In this document: piece by piece, positions 1 to 9,027 of the stretch | Layout of the letters: each line of letters begins with the position of its first letter | Position numbering within the stretch: position 1 is the stretch's first letter | From: Woeseiaceae bacterium | GTDB lineage: Bacteria > Pseudomonadota > Gammaproteobacteria > Steroidobacterales > Woeseiaceae | DNA: 64,000 nt | Assembly (NCBI GenBank): GCA_021773035.1 | Contig: JAJFKU010000063.1 | Coordinates: 186,001 to 250,000, forward strand | Direction of reading: 5' to 3' | Program-made: the position numbers and the translations under genes | Notes under the pieces: model-generated | Seen by the model: only the letters and a program-made list of their open reading frames with translations | The model's database searches: none | What the model was told of the DNA's origin: nothing

Positions 1-1278
1 AATCATGCACACATAGGCGGCGTGCCGAAGGCGCCGGAGGCTGAGTATCCCTACAAGCTGTGGCTGGCGCACGGAATTACGACGATTCGCGGTGTGCCCG
101 GCGGCGATGTGAGCTGGACGCTTAACGAAAAAGAGCGCAGCGCCAGAAATGAAATTGTTGCACCGAGAATATTCAGTTATCACGTACCCGGTCAGGGTGA
201 GGACTGGAAAGGCGGCCCGATTCATACTCCGGAAGTTGCCCGTGAGTGGGTTCGCTGGGCAGCTCGCGAAGGTATTGACGGGATCAAGATTTTTAACCAC
301 CCGCCCGACGTGCTTGCAGCCGTTCTCGATGAGGCTGCGCGACATAAACTGGGCAGCACGGCGCATCTCAATCAGCTGATGGTTGCAGAGACAAATGCAC
401 AACAGGCCGTTGCTATGGGTCTCGGGACTGTCACGCATTTCTACGGAATATTTGAGTCCATGTACGACGATCACGACGTGCAGCCGTGGCCACATGCCAT
501 GAATTACAGTGACGAACAACTCCGCTTTACCCAGGTGGCGCGGCAGTGGAACCTGATCGATCTGCAAGGCAGCGACAGCTGGAACAAACTCATCCAGCAC
601 TTTCTCGATCACAAGACGATTCTCGATCCGACCATGACAGCGTATCTCGCAGGCCGTGACGTCATGCGTGCCCGTAACGCCGACTGGCATCAACGCTATA
701 CGCTTCCGAGTTTGTGGGACTTTTACACGCCGAGCAGAGTCAATCACGGTTCCTACTACTATGACTGGACTACGGCGGACGAAATCGCCTGGAAGGCGTT
801 TTATCGTACGTGGATGGATTTCATCGACGACTACAAGGATGCCGGTGGTCGCGTCACAGTCAGTGCAGACGCAGCATTCATCTACAATCAATACGGTTTT
901 GGCTACGTCGAGGAAATGGAGCTGATTCAGGAGGCCGGCTTAACGCCGCTCGAAGTCATTCGTGCTGCAACGCTACACGCGGCACAGGCTTTGCACGAGC
1001 CTAAAGGCGTGCCGATCCAGTTCGGTGTCGTTCGACCGGGACTGCTTGCCGATATGGTGATCGTCGATGAGAATCCTCTGCAGAATCTGAAGGTGCTGTA
1101 TGGTACGGGCCACGTCAGGCTAAACGACGAAACCCAACAACCGGAGCGTGTCGGCGGCGTCAGGTACACCATCAAAGACGGCATCGTTTACGACGCAAAG
1201 CAGCTGCTGCGTGACGTCGAAGAGATGGTCGACGCCCAGAAACGCGAACGTGGAATTACACAACTGCCGCAGTACTAG
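1..1278 (+). CDS. Amidohydrolase family protein, 5' end missing
   Basis: This metal-dependent hydrolase of the amidohydrolase superfamily is cut by the left edge. The frame is open from base 1 and reads N-H-A-H-I-G-G before any start codon, so the GTG at 22 is internal. The HxH metal motif is at bases 4-12. Other likely ligands follow in family order: the Lys of GIKIFNH (286-288), the His of STAHLNQ (364-366), the His of VTHFYG (436-438) and the Asp of VSADAAF (868-870). The end of the barrel carries the usual G-x-L-A-D-M-V-I-V-D motif of imidazolonepropionase or prolidase-like members. Substrate cannot be told from sequence. It precedes the DapA/ALDH pair by 80 bases, but co-function is only inference. 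Confidence 0.85.
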   Translation, partial: NHAHIGGVPKAPEAEYPYKLWLAHGITTIRGVPGGDVSWTLNEKERSARNEIVAPRIFSYHVPGQGEDWKGGPIHTPEVAREWVRWAAREGIDGIKIFNHPPDVLAAVLDEAARHKLGSTAHLNQLMVAETNAQQAVAMGLGTVTHFYGIFESMYDDHDVQPWPHAMNYSDEQLRFTQVARQWNLIDLQGSDSWNKLIQHFLDHKTILDPTMTAYLAGRDVMRARNADWHQRYTLPSLWDFYTPSRVNHGSYYYDWTTADEIAWKAFYRTWMDFIDDYKDAGGRVTVSADAAFIYNQYGFGYVEEMELIQEAGLTPLEVIRAATLHAAQALHEPKGVPIQFGVVRPGLLADMVIVDENPLQNLKVLYGTGHVRLNDETQQPERVGGVRYTIKDGIVYDAKQLLRDVEEMVDAQKRERGITQLPQY

Positions 1279-1358
1279 GGCAACTAACAGAACGTATGTT
1301 GAAAAAACGCATATCAAACGAGATGTAATCGCTATTCAACTTTATCAGGATAAGAATC

Positions 1359-2309
1359 GTGACAGATAGTCAGGCCGTATTCACGGGTTGTATGCCGGCG
1401 TTGATGACGCCATGCAGTGCGGCGGGAGAGCCGGATTTTGATGCGCTTGCCGCAAAGGGGCGCGAGCTGGTCGATGCCGGGATGGGCGCGGTCGTCTATT
1501 GTGGGTCGATGGGCGACTGGCCGCTGCTCGCCGATGCGCAGCGTCTGGAGGGTGTTGAAGCTCTGACCGCTGCCGGAGTGCCTGTCGTGGTTGGTACGGG
1601 CGCCCAGAACACGGCACGCGCCGTTGCCTTCGCACGGCATGCGAGGCGTGTTGGCGCCATGGGACTCATGGTTATTCCCCGAGTGCTTTCCCGGGTCGCG
1701 TCTCAAGCGGCGCAACGAGAGCATTTTGCCGCGATTCTGGATGCAGCCGAGGAATTGCCGGCCGTTATCTACAACAGCCCGTACTACGGCTTCGAAACCA
1801 AGGCCGACTTGTTCAACAATCTGCGAGCTCATCATAATAACCTTGTTGGATTCAAGGAGTTTGGTGGCGCAGCTTCGCTGAGTTATGCGGCGGAGCATAT
1901 CACCAGTGGCGACCCCGAGCTGACGCTGATGGTTGGCGTCGATACACAGGTCGTTCATGGCTTCGTTCACTGCGGTGCGCAAGGCGCGATAACCGGTATT
2001 GGAAATGCCTTGCCAGAGGAAACGCTACGGCTCGTCGACCTCTGCCTGAGCGCTGCCAAGGGTGACGCGGATGCGTTGCGACTTGCTAATGAGTTGAACC
2101 AGGCACTGGCGGTGCTTTCCAAGTTCGATGAGAGCCCGGATCTGGTGCTCTACTACAAACACCTGATGGTGCTGGAAGGAAACCAGGAATACCGCTATCA
2201 CTTCAACAAAAGCGATTCACTCAGCGCATCGCAACGGGCGTTCATTGAAAACGAATGGAAGTGCTTCAGGAACTGGTGGAGTCGCTGGTCCGGTGCGAAA
2301 ACGCGATGA
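1359..2309 (+). CDS. DapA-family lyase/deaminase, probably feeding alpha-ketoglutarate semialdehyde
   Basis: This 316-residue class I aldolase-fold protein belongs to the dihydrodipicolinate synthase family. The Schiff-base lysine is K166 (VGFKEFG) and the catalytic tyrosine Y138 (IYNSPYYG). The start is GTG with an AGGA a few bases upstream. Its stop overlaps the start of the aldehyde dehydrogenase by ATGA, so the two are translationally coupled. Family members beside such a dehydrogenase are either 1-pyrroline-4-hydroxy-2-carboxylate deaminases (hydroxyproline catabolism) or 5-dehydro-4-deoxyglucarate dehydratases. Both yield 2,5-dioxopentanoate. No hydroxyproline epimerase, hydroxyproline oxidase or glucarate dehydratase is in the window, so the substrate is open. 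A role in lysine biosynthesis is unlikely in this setting. Confidence 0.75.
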   Translation: MTDSQAVFTGCMPALMTPCSAAGEPDFDALAAKGRELVDAGMGAVVYCGSMGDWPLLADAQRLEGVEALTAAGVPVVVGTGAQNTARAVAFARHARRVGAMGLMVIPRVLSRVASQAAQREHFAAILDAAEELPAVIYNSPYYGFETKADLFNNLRAHHNNLVGFKEFGGAASLSYAAEHITSGDPELTLMVGVDTQVVHGFVHCGAQGAITGIGNALPEETLRLVDLCLSAAKGDADALRLANELNQALAVLSKFDESPDLVLYYKHLMVLEGNQEYRYHFNKSDSLSASQRAFIENEWKCFRNWWSRWSGAKTR

Positions 2310-3892
2310 GCATTGTTGAGTGTCAATCTTACGTGGCCGGTCGCTTTTCAAGTACAACAGATGGAATCTTCGAGTCCGTCAATCCGGCAAGCGGCGATGT
2401 GGTTGCTCGTTGCGCGACTTGCGGGGACGACCATGTGAATGAGGCGCTTGCAGCGGCCGGGCAAGCTGCACTTGAGCTGGAAAAGAAAACGGGTGTTGAG
2501 ATTGCCGGGTTTCTGGCGAGGATATCCCAGGAGATTCTCGAGCTCGGCACCGAACTCATCGAGGTCGCCGGGCTGGAAACCGGGTTGCCCGTAGCTCGCC
2601 TCGAAGGTGAGCGTGGTCGAACCTGCGGTCAAATCGCGCAGTTCGCCGAACTGCTTCGCGACGGCAGTTGGTGCGAAGCGACTATAGATACCGCTATTGT
2701 TGACAGAGAGCCTGTCGCAAAACCCGATATTCGCGCGCTCTTTGTGCCCGTAGGGCCTGTCGTGGTATTTGGCGCATCGAATTTCCCCTTCGCCTTCGGA
2801 ACCGCGGGCGGAGACACCGTTTCGGCGCTTGCGGCAGGGAATCCGGTCATAGTTAAAGCTCATCCCAGCCATCCTGCAACGAACGCCTTGTTCGCGAGAG
2901 CCCTGGACAGGGCAGTCGCGGCGGTCGGATTTCCCGCAGGCACGATTTCCGTGCTGCAAGGCGTCGGAAACAGGCTGGGCGAAATGCTGGTCGAGCATCC
3001 GTTGACAAAAGCGGTCGGTTTTACCGGCTCGCTTCGCGGCGGCCGCGCGCTTATGGACATCGCGGCACGACGAGCTGAGCCAATTCCCGTTTTTGCAGAG
3101 ATGGGCAGTGTGAATCCTGTATTCGTGCTTCCGGACGCCCTGAAAAACCGCGGCGCGGGAATTGCCGCGGGGATGGCTCAGTCGCTTGCCATGGGTGGCG
3201 GACAATTCTGCACATCGCCAGGATTGCTGATCACGCTTCGCGACGAAGGTTTTGCCAGCGCGCTGGCTGCGCAGGTCGCAGCAGCGCCAACAGGCGTAAT
3301 GCTCAATCACGCCATGGCGGACACCCTTTGCAGGGAAGTTCTCGCCCTCGAGAAGAATCCGCGGGTTGAGCTGATGACCGGGGGCAGTAACCCCGTTTCG
3401 CCGATAACGCCAAACAACAGCTTGTTTCGCATTGCGGCGACTACGTTGCTGGAATCTCCCGAACTGCAGGAGGAGATGTTCGGTCCTGTCGCAATACTGG
3501 TTGAGTGCGATGACGAAGCGCAGTTGCTGATTGTCGCCGAGGCATTAAACGGAAACCTGACGGCCTCCATTCATGGCGATGGTTTCGAGACTGAATTGGC
3601 GCAGGGCCTTGTTCATCGGCTCAGTCGGATTGTGGGTCGTGTGGTTTTGAATGGCTTTCCGACCGGCGTGGAAGTGTGCCCGGCCATGCATCATGGCGGC
3701 CCGTATCCGGCCTCCTCGGCGCCAGCGACAAGCAGCGTCGGCACGAGTGCAATCACACGTTTTGTGCGTCGTGTGGCTTTTCAGGATTGCCCGGACGAAT
3801 TGCTGCCGGCGGCCCTGCAGCAGGCTAACCCTTTGCAGATCCTGCGCCAGGTCAATGGCCACTTCACCACGGCTGCTGTTGTGGCACCTTAG
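2306..3892 (+). CDS. NADP-type aldehyde dehydrogenase, probable 2,5-dioxovalerate dehydrogenase
   Basis: This aldehyde dehydrogenase superfamily enzyme probably oxidises alpha-ketoglutarate semialdehyde to 2-oxoglutarate. Counting from the ATG at 2306, the general base is E265 (FAEMGSVNP) and the nucleophile C302 (GGGQFCTSPG). The cofactor stretch FGASNFPFAFG and the VGFTGS-RGG pattern fit the NADP-dependent ketoglutarate-semialdehyde branch. The 528-residue length also fits. An upstream in-frame ATG at 2255 would bury 17 residues in the previous gene. The ATG at 2306 overlaps that gene's stop (ATGA) and is preferred. The 3' end overlaps the convergent LysR gene by four bases. Confidence 0.8.
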   Translation: MSIVECQSYVAGRFSSTTDGIFESVNPASGDVVARCATCGDDHVNEALAAAGQAALELEKKTGVEIAGFLARISQEILELGTELIEVAGLETGLPVARLEGERGRTCGQIAQFAELLRDGSWCEATIDTAIVDREPVAKPDIRALFVPVGPVVVFGASNFPFAFGTAGGDTVSALAAGNPVIVKAHPSHPATNALFARALDRAVAAVGFPAGTISVLQGVGNRLGEMLVEHPLTKAVGFTGSLRGGRALMDIAARRAEPIPVFAEMGSVNPVFVLPDALKNRGAGIAAGMAQSLAMGGGQFCTSPGLLITLRDEGFASALAAQVAAAPTGVMLNHAMADTLCREVLALEKNPRVELMTGGSNPVSPITPNNSLFRIAATTLLESPELQEEMFGPVAILVECDDEAQLLIVAEALNGNLTASIHGDGFETELAQGLVHRLSRIVGRVVLNGFPTGVEVCPAMHHGGPYPASSAPATSSVGTSAITRFVRRVAFQDCPDELLPAALQQANPLQILRQVNGHFTTAAVVAP

Positions 3893-4839
3893 ACAGCCGG
3901 GAGCCGCTCTGTATGGTTCCGGTGCGGAGAAACACGGTGCGTCGAGATCAGCTCGGAGAGAAATTCTGCCTGTTCTTCAATGACCTGATTCCTGGAGCAA
4001 ATGGCAGACCAGTGGACGCTGAGCCCCTGTTTATTCAGGGGCAGTCCAACGAGTTTGCGATCCCGCGAGTGTGATTCGACGATCCAGCGGGTTGTAATCG
4101 TCGTGCCGATGCCGGCCTCGACAAGATCGAAAACCGCCTCTGTGAAACCGACCTGCACCAGTCGTTCCGGTGACACGGCCTGTGGCTGAAAGAACAGTTC
4201 GTATTCCCGGTTCGCGTCCGGTATCGAACTGTTGGTAATGTAGGTTTCGCCGACGAAGTCTTCGGCGATCAGGAAGGGTTTGTTTGCACTGGCATGATCC
4301 GTCGGAAGCAGAGCGACGAACTCGTCGCGAAACAGATGGCGGCAGTAGAAGCGGTTAGAGTCAAACTGAATGCTGCGACTGGGACTTGAAACAAGCGCTA
4401 CATCGATTTCGTTTCTCAGCAGCGCGATCCGCGGTTGCAACGATGCCTGCGACACGATTTCGAGTTCGACATTCGGAAACCGCTCCTGGAATTTCACCAT
4501 GGCCAATGGCAGCCAGGCAAAGGACGCGTATTGCGGCAGACCGATCCTGAGCACCTGACCCGCCTGATCCGGCAGATTTTGCAGCACATTCTCGACCCGC
4601 GACAGCTCTTCGAGAATCTTCGTTGCCGAACTGAGCAACAGCTGGCCGGGTGCCGATATCGCAAGACGTCGGCTACGCCGGATAAACAGGCTGGTACGCA
4701 GAATCCTCTCGGCATCGAGAAGCCGGCTGCTGAGTGCGGGCTGGCTGATGTTCAGGGATTCGGCCGCACGCGTCATGGTGCCGGCCTTTGCGATCGCGTG
4801 AATCATCTCAAGGTGTTTGATCGTCAGCCGTGAATTCAT
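3889..4839 (-). CDS. LysR-family transcriptional regulator
   Basis: This 316-residue LTTR has an N-terminal winged HTH (residues about 5-62, with TRAAESLNISQPALSSRLLDAE) and a periplasmic-binding-like effector domain (about 90-300). It is transcribed divergently from the kynurenine operon across 104 bases and is convergent with the aldehyde dehydrogenase, so the kynurenine operon is the likelier target. A 9-bp perfect inverted repeat sits just upstream of its start, which suggests autoregulation plus control of nbaC. Kynurenine or tryptophan as inducer is inference. Kynurenine operons in other proteobacteria are often run by an Lrp-type regulator instead. Confidence 0.88.
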   Translation of the reverse strand: MNSRLTIKHLEMIHAIAKAGTMTRAAESLNISQPALSSRLLDAERILRTSLFIRRSRRLAISAPGQLLLSSATKILEELSRVENVLQNLPDQAGQVLRIGLPQYASFAWLPLAMVKFQERFPNVELEIVSQASLQPRIALLRNEIDVALVSSPSRSIQFDSNRFYCRHLFRDEFVALLPTDHASANKPFLIAEDFVGETYITNSSIPDANREYELFFQPQAVSPERLVQVGFTEAVFDLVEAGIGTTITTRWIVESHSRDRKLVGLPLNKQGLSVHWSAICSRNQVIEEQAEFLSELISTHRVSPHRNHTERLPAV

Positions 4840-4843
4840 AAGA

Positions 4844-4877
4844 AAAATTGATGAAATAGGGAATTAAAATCAATTTT
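4844..4877. promoter_or_regulatory. Inverted repeat, candidate LysR operator
   Basis: AAAATTGAT at 4844-4852 is repeated as ATCAATTTT at 4869-4877, a perfect 9-bp inverted repeat with 16 bases between arms. It lies in the 104-base divergent gap, 5 bases from the LysR start codon and 66 bases before nbaC. The position and dyad form fit an LTTR recognition/activation site. No convincing -35/-10 pair for nbaC was found beyond a TATATA at 4881-4886. Confidence 0.6.
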
Positions 4878-4943
4878 ACCTATATAAGTGCAATGAATAC
4901 ACTACCGACTAAGTGATAACGCGTCCCGAACCCAGGAAAGCCA

Positions 4944-5501
4944 ATGAGCAAACTATCCGCCTTCAATTTCCGGCAGTGGATCGACGATCACCGTCACCTC
5001 CTGAAGCCGCCGGTCGGTAACCGGCAGATCTGGGAAGACGCGGACATGATGGTGACCGTTGTCGGTGGCCCGAACCGGCGCACGGATTTTCATGATGATC
5101 CCGTGGAGGAGTTCTTCTACCAGTTAGAGGGCGACATGGTGTTAAAGGTTTTCGATGACGGTGAGTTTTACGACGTCGTCATTCGCGAAGGTGACATTTT
5201 CTTCCTGCCAGCGCACGTCCGGCATTCTCCGCAGCGACCGATGGCTGGCAGCATCGGTCTCGTCATCGAGCCAAAGCGGCCGGACGGTCTGCAGGATGCT
5301 TTTGAATGGTATTGTTTTGACTGCGGCGAACGGGTCTACCGGGTCGAGGTTCTGCTTAAATCGATCGTCAACGACCTGCCGCCGCTGTATGAAGCGTTCT
5401 ATGCCGACGAAGCTGCCCGAACCTGCGATGCGTGTGGTGCCCTGCATCCCGGGAAAGAACCCCCGCAGGGCTGGGTGTCGATCCCGCCGGCGAACAGCTA
5501 G
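4944..5501 (+). CDS. nbaC: 3-hydroxyanthranilate 3,4-dioxygenase
   Basis: This 185-residue cupin dioxygenase opens 3-hydroxyanthranilate to 2-amino-3-carboxymuconate semialdehyde, the precursor of quinolinate. The iron-site cupin motifs are visible in FHDDPVEEFFYQLEGD (His and Glu ligands) and in LPAHVRHSPQRP (second His). The C-terminal rubredoxin-like metal site of bacterial members is complete: CFDCGE and CDACG supply four cysteines. Length is normal for the bacterial family. It is the first gene of the kynurenine operon, two bases before kynU, with an AGGAAAG ribosome-binding site. Confidence 0.95.
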   Translation: MSKLSAFNFRQWIDDHRHLLKPPVGNRQIWEDADMMVTVVGGPNRRTDFHDDPVEEFFYQLEGDMVLKVFDDGEFYDVVIREGDIFFLPAHVRHSPQRPMAGSIGLVIEPKRPDGLQDAFEWYCFDCGERVYRVEVLLKSIVNDLPPLYEAFYADEAARTCDACGALHPGKEPPQGWVSIPPANS

Positions 5502-5503
5502 TC

Positions 5504-6793
5504 ATGGAATTTCAAAACACACTCGAGTTTGCGCAACGACAAGACGAACTCGATCCGCTTCGCAGCTATCGCGAACGGTTCTATCTACCGGCTGCCGACG
5601 GGCAGACCTCGGCGTACTTTTGCGGCAACTCGCTGGGTTTACAGCCCAGGAGTGTACGTGACGCCATTGACCTTGAGCTTTCGGAGTGGGCGAGTCGCGG
5701 TGTCGACGGGCACTTCGAGGCGAGCAATCCCTGGGTCAGTTATCACGAAATTCTGACCCCGCCGATGGCGCGACTCGTCGGTGCGAAGGACTCGGAAGTC
5801 GTCTGTATGAATTCGCTGACGACCAATCTGCATTTGCTGTTCGTCTCCTTTTATCGACCAACGCCTGCAAAGTTCAAGATCATCAGCGAAGGAAAAATGT
5901 TTCCTTCCGATCGCTACCTGCTCGAAACGCAGGTGAGGTTTCACGGCTTTGAGCCGGACGATGCAATTCTTGAGATTCACCCAAGAGAAGGTGAGTCGAT
6001 CATCCGTGAAGAAGACATTCTGGGCGCGATCGATACACATGCTGACGAGCTTGCCCTGGTTTTCCTGGGAGGCGTCAACTATTTTACCGGCCAGTTGTTC
6101 GACATGGCCAGGATAAGCGCCGCCACGCATGCCGTTGGCGCCATCGCCGGTTTCGATCTGGCGCATGCCGCGGGTAATGTCCCTCTTAAGCTGCATGAAT
6201 GGGGCGTCGATTTCGCCGCCTGGTGTACCTACAAGTACCTCAACGCGAGTCCGGGGAATGTGGCTGCGATTTTCGTGCACGAACGGCATGGCAAAAACTT
6301 CGAGTTGCCGAGATTCGGCGGCTGGTGGGGGCACGACAAGGACCGGCGTTTCCTCATGGAAAGCGGTTTCTCGCCAATGGCAGGTGCGGAAGGCTGGCAG
6401 CTGAGCAATGTACCGATTATCGCGATGTCTGTACTCATGGCAGCCATCGATATCTTTGACGAAGTGGGTATGGACGCGCTTCGCAGGAAGAGCAAAAGTT
6501 TGACCGCCTACCTCGAGTTCGTCATCGACGCGCTGGCAGCGGAATTTCCTGACGAAGGGATCAGAGTCATCACACCCCGAGATCCTGACAAGCGTGGCTG
6601 TCAGATTTCCCTGCTTATTGAGGGTCGGGAAAGGGACGTTTTCGAAAGGCTGACAGCGGCCGGTATCGTCAGCGATTTCAGAGAACCGTGCATGATTCGC
6701 GTTGCGCCGGTACCGCTCTACAACTCCTTCGAGGACGTGTACCTGTTTGGCGAAGCCCTCAAGCATATTCTTGCCAACAGTGAGGGCATGTAA
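5504..6793 (+). CDS. kynU: Kynureninase
   Basis: This PLP-dependent fold-type I hydrolase cleaves kynurenine or 3-hydroxykynurenine to (3-hydroxy)anthranilate plus alanine. Starting at the ATG at 5504 it has 429 residues, the usual length. The PLP lysine is K244 in WCTYKYLNASPGN. Other family blocks are FCGNSLGLQP near the N terminus, GFDLAHAAGN and GGWWGHD. A longer frame upstream would overlap nbaC and lacks family similarity. The stop overlaps the kmo start as TAATG, which couples the two genes. Confidence 0.95.
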   Translation: MEFQNTLEFAQRQDELDPLRSYRERFYLPAADGQTSAYFCGNSLGLQPRSVRDAIDLELSEWASRGVDGHFEASNPWVSYHEILTPPMARLVGAKDSEVVCMNSLTTNLHLLFVSFYRPTPAKFKIISEGKMFPSDRYLLETQVRFHGFEPDDAILEIHPREGESIIREEDILGAIDTHADELALVFLGGVNYFTGQLFDMARISAATHAVGAIAGFDLAHAAGNVPLKLHEWGVDFAAWCTYKYLNASPGNVAAIFVHERHGKNFELPRFGGWWGHDKDRRFLMESGFSPMAGAEGWQLSNVPIIAMSVLMAAIDIFDEVGMDALRRKSKSLTAYLEFVIDALAAEFPDEGIRVITPRDPDKRGCQISLLIEGRERDVFERLTAAGIVSDFREPCMIRVAPVPLYNSFEDVYLFGEALKHILANSEGM

Positions 6794-8160
6794 TGACGGC
6801 AAGCGCGAGTTTCACGATCGCGGGGGGTGGGCCGGTCGGTTCGCTGCTAGCCGTACTGCTTGCCCGCCACGGCTACCGCGTGGGTCTTTACGAGAGTCGG
6901 CCGGATTCGCGGAAGACTTCCATATATCAGGGGAAGTCGATCAATATTGCATTGTCTGACCGCGGCTGGCGATCACTGCAGAAAATCGGCGGTATCGATG
7001 CCGTTAAAGACGAAGCGACCCCAATGTACCGACGCAGTATTCACGGCCAGAATGGCGAGCTGATGCAGCAGCCCTACGGCAAGGGCGATGAGGCGATCTG
7101 GTCCGTATCCCGCGGCGGTATCAACGAGCAGCTGCTGAACATTGCGGAGCGCGAGGCGAACGTCAGTACGCACTTCGGACACAAACTCGTCGACGTCGAT
7201 TTCGAGACGGCGACGACGCAGTTCTCGACTGAAGGCGGCGGCAGCGTCGAGGTTCGTGCCGACTTCCTGTTTGGCGCAGACGGCGCGCACTCGAAGGTTC
7301 GTCGCCTTGCGCACCGGATTCCCCGTTTCAGCTATAGCCAGACCTACATGCCGCAGTGCTACATCGAGTTGTCCATTCCGCGGAACACCGACGGATCTCA
7401 TCGGCTGGACAAGAACGCCCTGCATATCTGGCCGCGAAAAGACTTCATGCTGATTGCACTTCCCAATCCGGATGGCTCGTTCACCTGCACCTTGTTCATG
7501 AACTACTCGGGTGACATATCGTTCGAGTCATTGCAGGACCGACCCGCCGTGGAGAATTTCTTCAGTGAGTATTTTTCGGATGCGCTCGACTATCTCGAAT
7601 CGCCGGTCGATGAGTTTTTGAAGAAAACGGCGGCATCGCTTTTTCTGGTACACGTATACCCGTGGACGTTTAACAACAAAGTCGGCCTCATCGGGGATGC
7701 CGCCCATGCGATCGTTCCGTTCTATGGGCAGGGGATGAATGCCGGATTCGAGGATTGCGCGGAGTTAAACGATCTGATTGTGGCGCTGGACCACGACTGG
7801 CAGCGGATTTTCCCGGCCTACCAGGAGCGACGCAAACCCAACGGCGATGCGATCGCGGAGCTGTCTAAGCGGAACTTCGTTGAAATGAGCGATCTTTCGG
7901 GCGATGAGCGCTTTCAGCTGCGAAAGAAGATTGAGGCGAAGTTTCATGCCGAACACCCCGAGCTTTGGACGCCGCTTTACTCGATGGTCACGTTCTCGCC
8001 GGATATTCCCTACGCGGAGGCACTGCGCACGGGCGATGTACAGAAAGAAATTATGGACGAAATAATGCAAATACCGGACATCGAAAACGTCTGGACTGAA
8101 GAATTCGTCTACGACGAACTCAGCAGATTATCGACAGCAAAGCTCGGAGTGAATAGATGA
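6793..8160 (+). CDS. kmo: Kynurenine 3-monooxygenase
   Basis: This FAD-dependent aromatic hydroxylase of 455 residues converts kynurenine to 3-hydroxykynurenine with NADPH and oxygen. The N-terminal dinucleotide fold is IAGGGPVGSLLAVLLARHGY. The second FAD motif is GLIGDAAHAIVPFYGQGMN, typical of the KMO group, and GADGAHSKVR is the DG motif. The kynurenine-binding YMPQCYIEL region is present. It overlaps kynU by one base and kynA by four (ATGA). Confidence 0.95.
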   Translation: MTASASFTIAGGGPVGSLLAVLLARHGYRVGLYESRPDSRKTSIYQGKSINIALSDRGWRSLQKIGGIDAVKDEATPMYRRSIHGQNGELMQQPYGKGDEAIWSVSRGGINEQLLNIAEREANVSTHFGHKLVDVDFETATTQFSTEGGGSVEVRADFLFGADGAHSKVRRLAHRIPRFSYSQTYMPQCYIELSIPRNTDGSHRLDKNALHIWPRKDFMLIALPNPDGSFTCTLFMNYSGDISFESLQDRPAVENFFSEYFSDALDYLESPVDEFLKKTAASLFLVHVYPWTFNNKVGLIGDAAHAIVPFYGQGMNAGFEDCAELNDLIVALDHDWQRIFPAYQERRKPNGDAIAELSKRNFVEMSDLSGDERFQLRKKIEAKFHAEHPELWTPLYSMVTFSPDIPYAEALRTGDVQKEIMDEIMQIPDIENVWTEEFVYDELSRLSTAKLGVNR

Positions 8161-9002
8161 GTAAGGAGCCAGAGAACTTTCGAGCGCTTGAGGATTCCAT
8201 CCACAAGGATTTGCGAAATCGCATGAGCTATGGCGATTACCTGCATCTGGATGAAGTACTGAACGCTCAGCACCCGCTATCATCCGAGCACGATGAGATG
8301 CTGTTTATCGTCATTCACCAGGCGGGTGAGCTGTGGATGAAACTGGCGGGTCACGAATTGGATGCGGCCATCCGGAATATCCAGGAAGGCGATTTTCGAC
8401 ATGCGTTTAAGGTTGTTGCCCGGGTCAAACTGATTCTCAATCAGCTCACCCAGACCTGGAGCATTCTGTCGACGATGACGCCCGTCGACTACCTCAAGTT
8501 TCGGGATAAGCTCGGACCAGCGTCGGGGTTTCAGTCGTATTCCTATCGAAAGCTCGAGTTCCTTCTGGGCAACAAGCACTCGGGGCTGATCGAAGTTCAC
8601 CGCCACGATCCTGAGGTATACGATGGGCTGGCGAAGATTCTGCATTCGCCAAGCTTGTATGACGTCGTTATTGGAAAACTGCGCGCATCGGGCTTCAATA
8701 TTGACGACGAATGTGTCGATCGTGATTTTACACAACCGTACGAGTCGAACGAGTCCGTGAAACAGGCGTGGCTTGATATTTACAGGAACTCGGACAAGTA
8801 CTTCGAACTCTATGAGCTCGGCGAGAAACTGGTCGACATCGAAGATGCGTTTCAGCAGTGGCGTTACAAACACATGTACACCGTACAAAGGATCATTGGT
8901 AACAGAAAGGGAACCGGTGGTTCGTCAGGCGTACCGTTTCTCAAGCGGGCCCTGGAGATCAGCTTCTTTCCGGAACTATTCTCAATTCGAACAGACCTGT
9001 AA
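8157..9002 (+). CDS. kynA: Tryptophan 2,3-dioxygenase
   Basis: This 281-residue haem dioxygenase opens tryptophan to N-formylkynurenine, the entry step of the pathway. Family blocks are MSYGDYLHLD, EMLFIVIHQAGELWMKL (substrate and haem pocket), GFQSYSYRKLEFLLGNK (with the carboxylate-binding Arg) and the C-terminal GTGGSSGVPFLK loop that closes over substrate. It overlaps kmo by ATGA. The next pathway enzyme, kynurenine formamidase, is not encoded in the operon or elsewhere in the window. Confidence 0.96.
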   Translation: MSKEPENFRALEDSIHKDLRNRMSYGDYLHLDEVLNAQHPLSSEHDEMLFIVIHQAGELWMKLAGHELDAAIRNIQEGDFRHAFKVVARVKLILNQLTQTWSILSTMTPVDYLKFRDKLGPASGFQSYSYRKLEFLLGNKHSGLIEVHRHDPEVYDGLAKILHSPSLYDVVIGKLRASGFNIDDECVDRDFTQPYESNESVKQAWLDIYRNSDKYFELYELGEKLVDIEDAFQQWRYKHMYTVQRIIGNRKGTGGSSGVPFLKRALEISFFPELFSIRTDL

Positions 9003-9027
9003 GCCGCATGGAATTGAGCGCGAAACG

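Noticed and set aside
2348..3310. 320-codon open frame opposite the aldehyde dehydrogenase
   Set aside because: Antisense shadow; the dehydrogenase carries its Glu and Cys in the correct frame.
5639..6802. 387-codon open frame opposite kynU
   Set aside because: Antisense shadow of a complete kynureninase with its PLP lysine.
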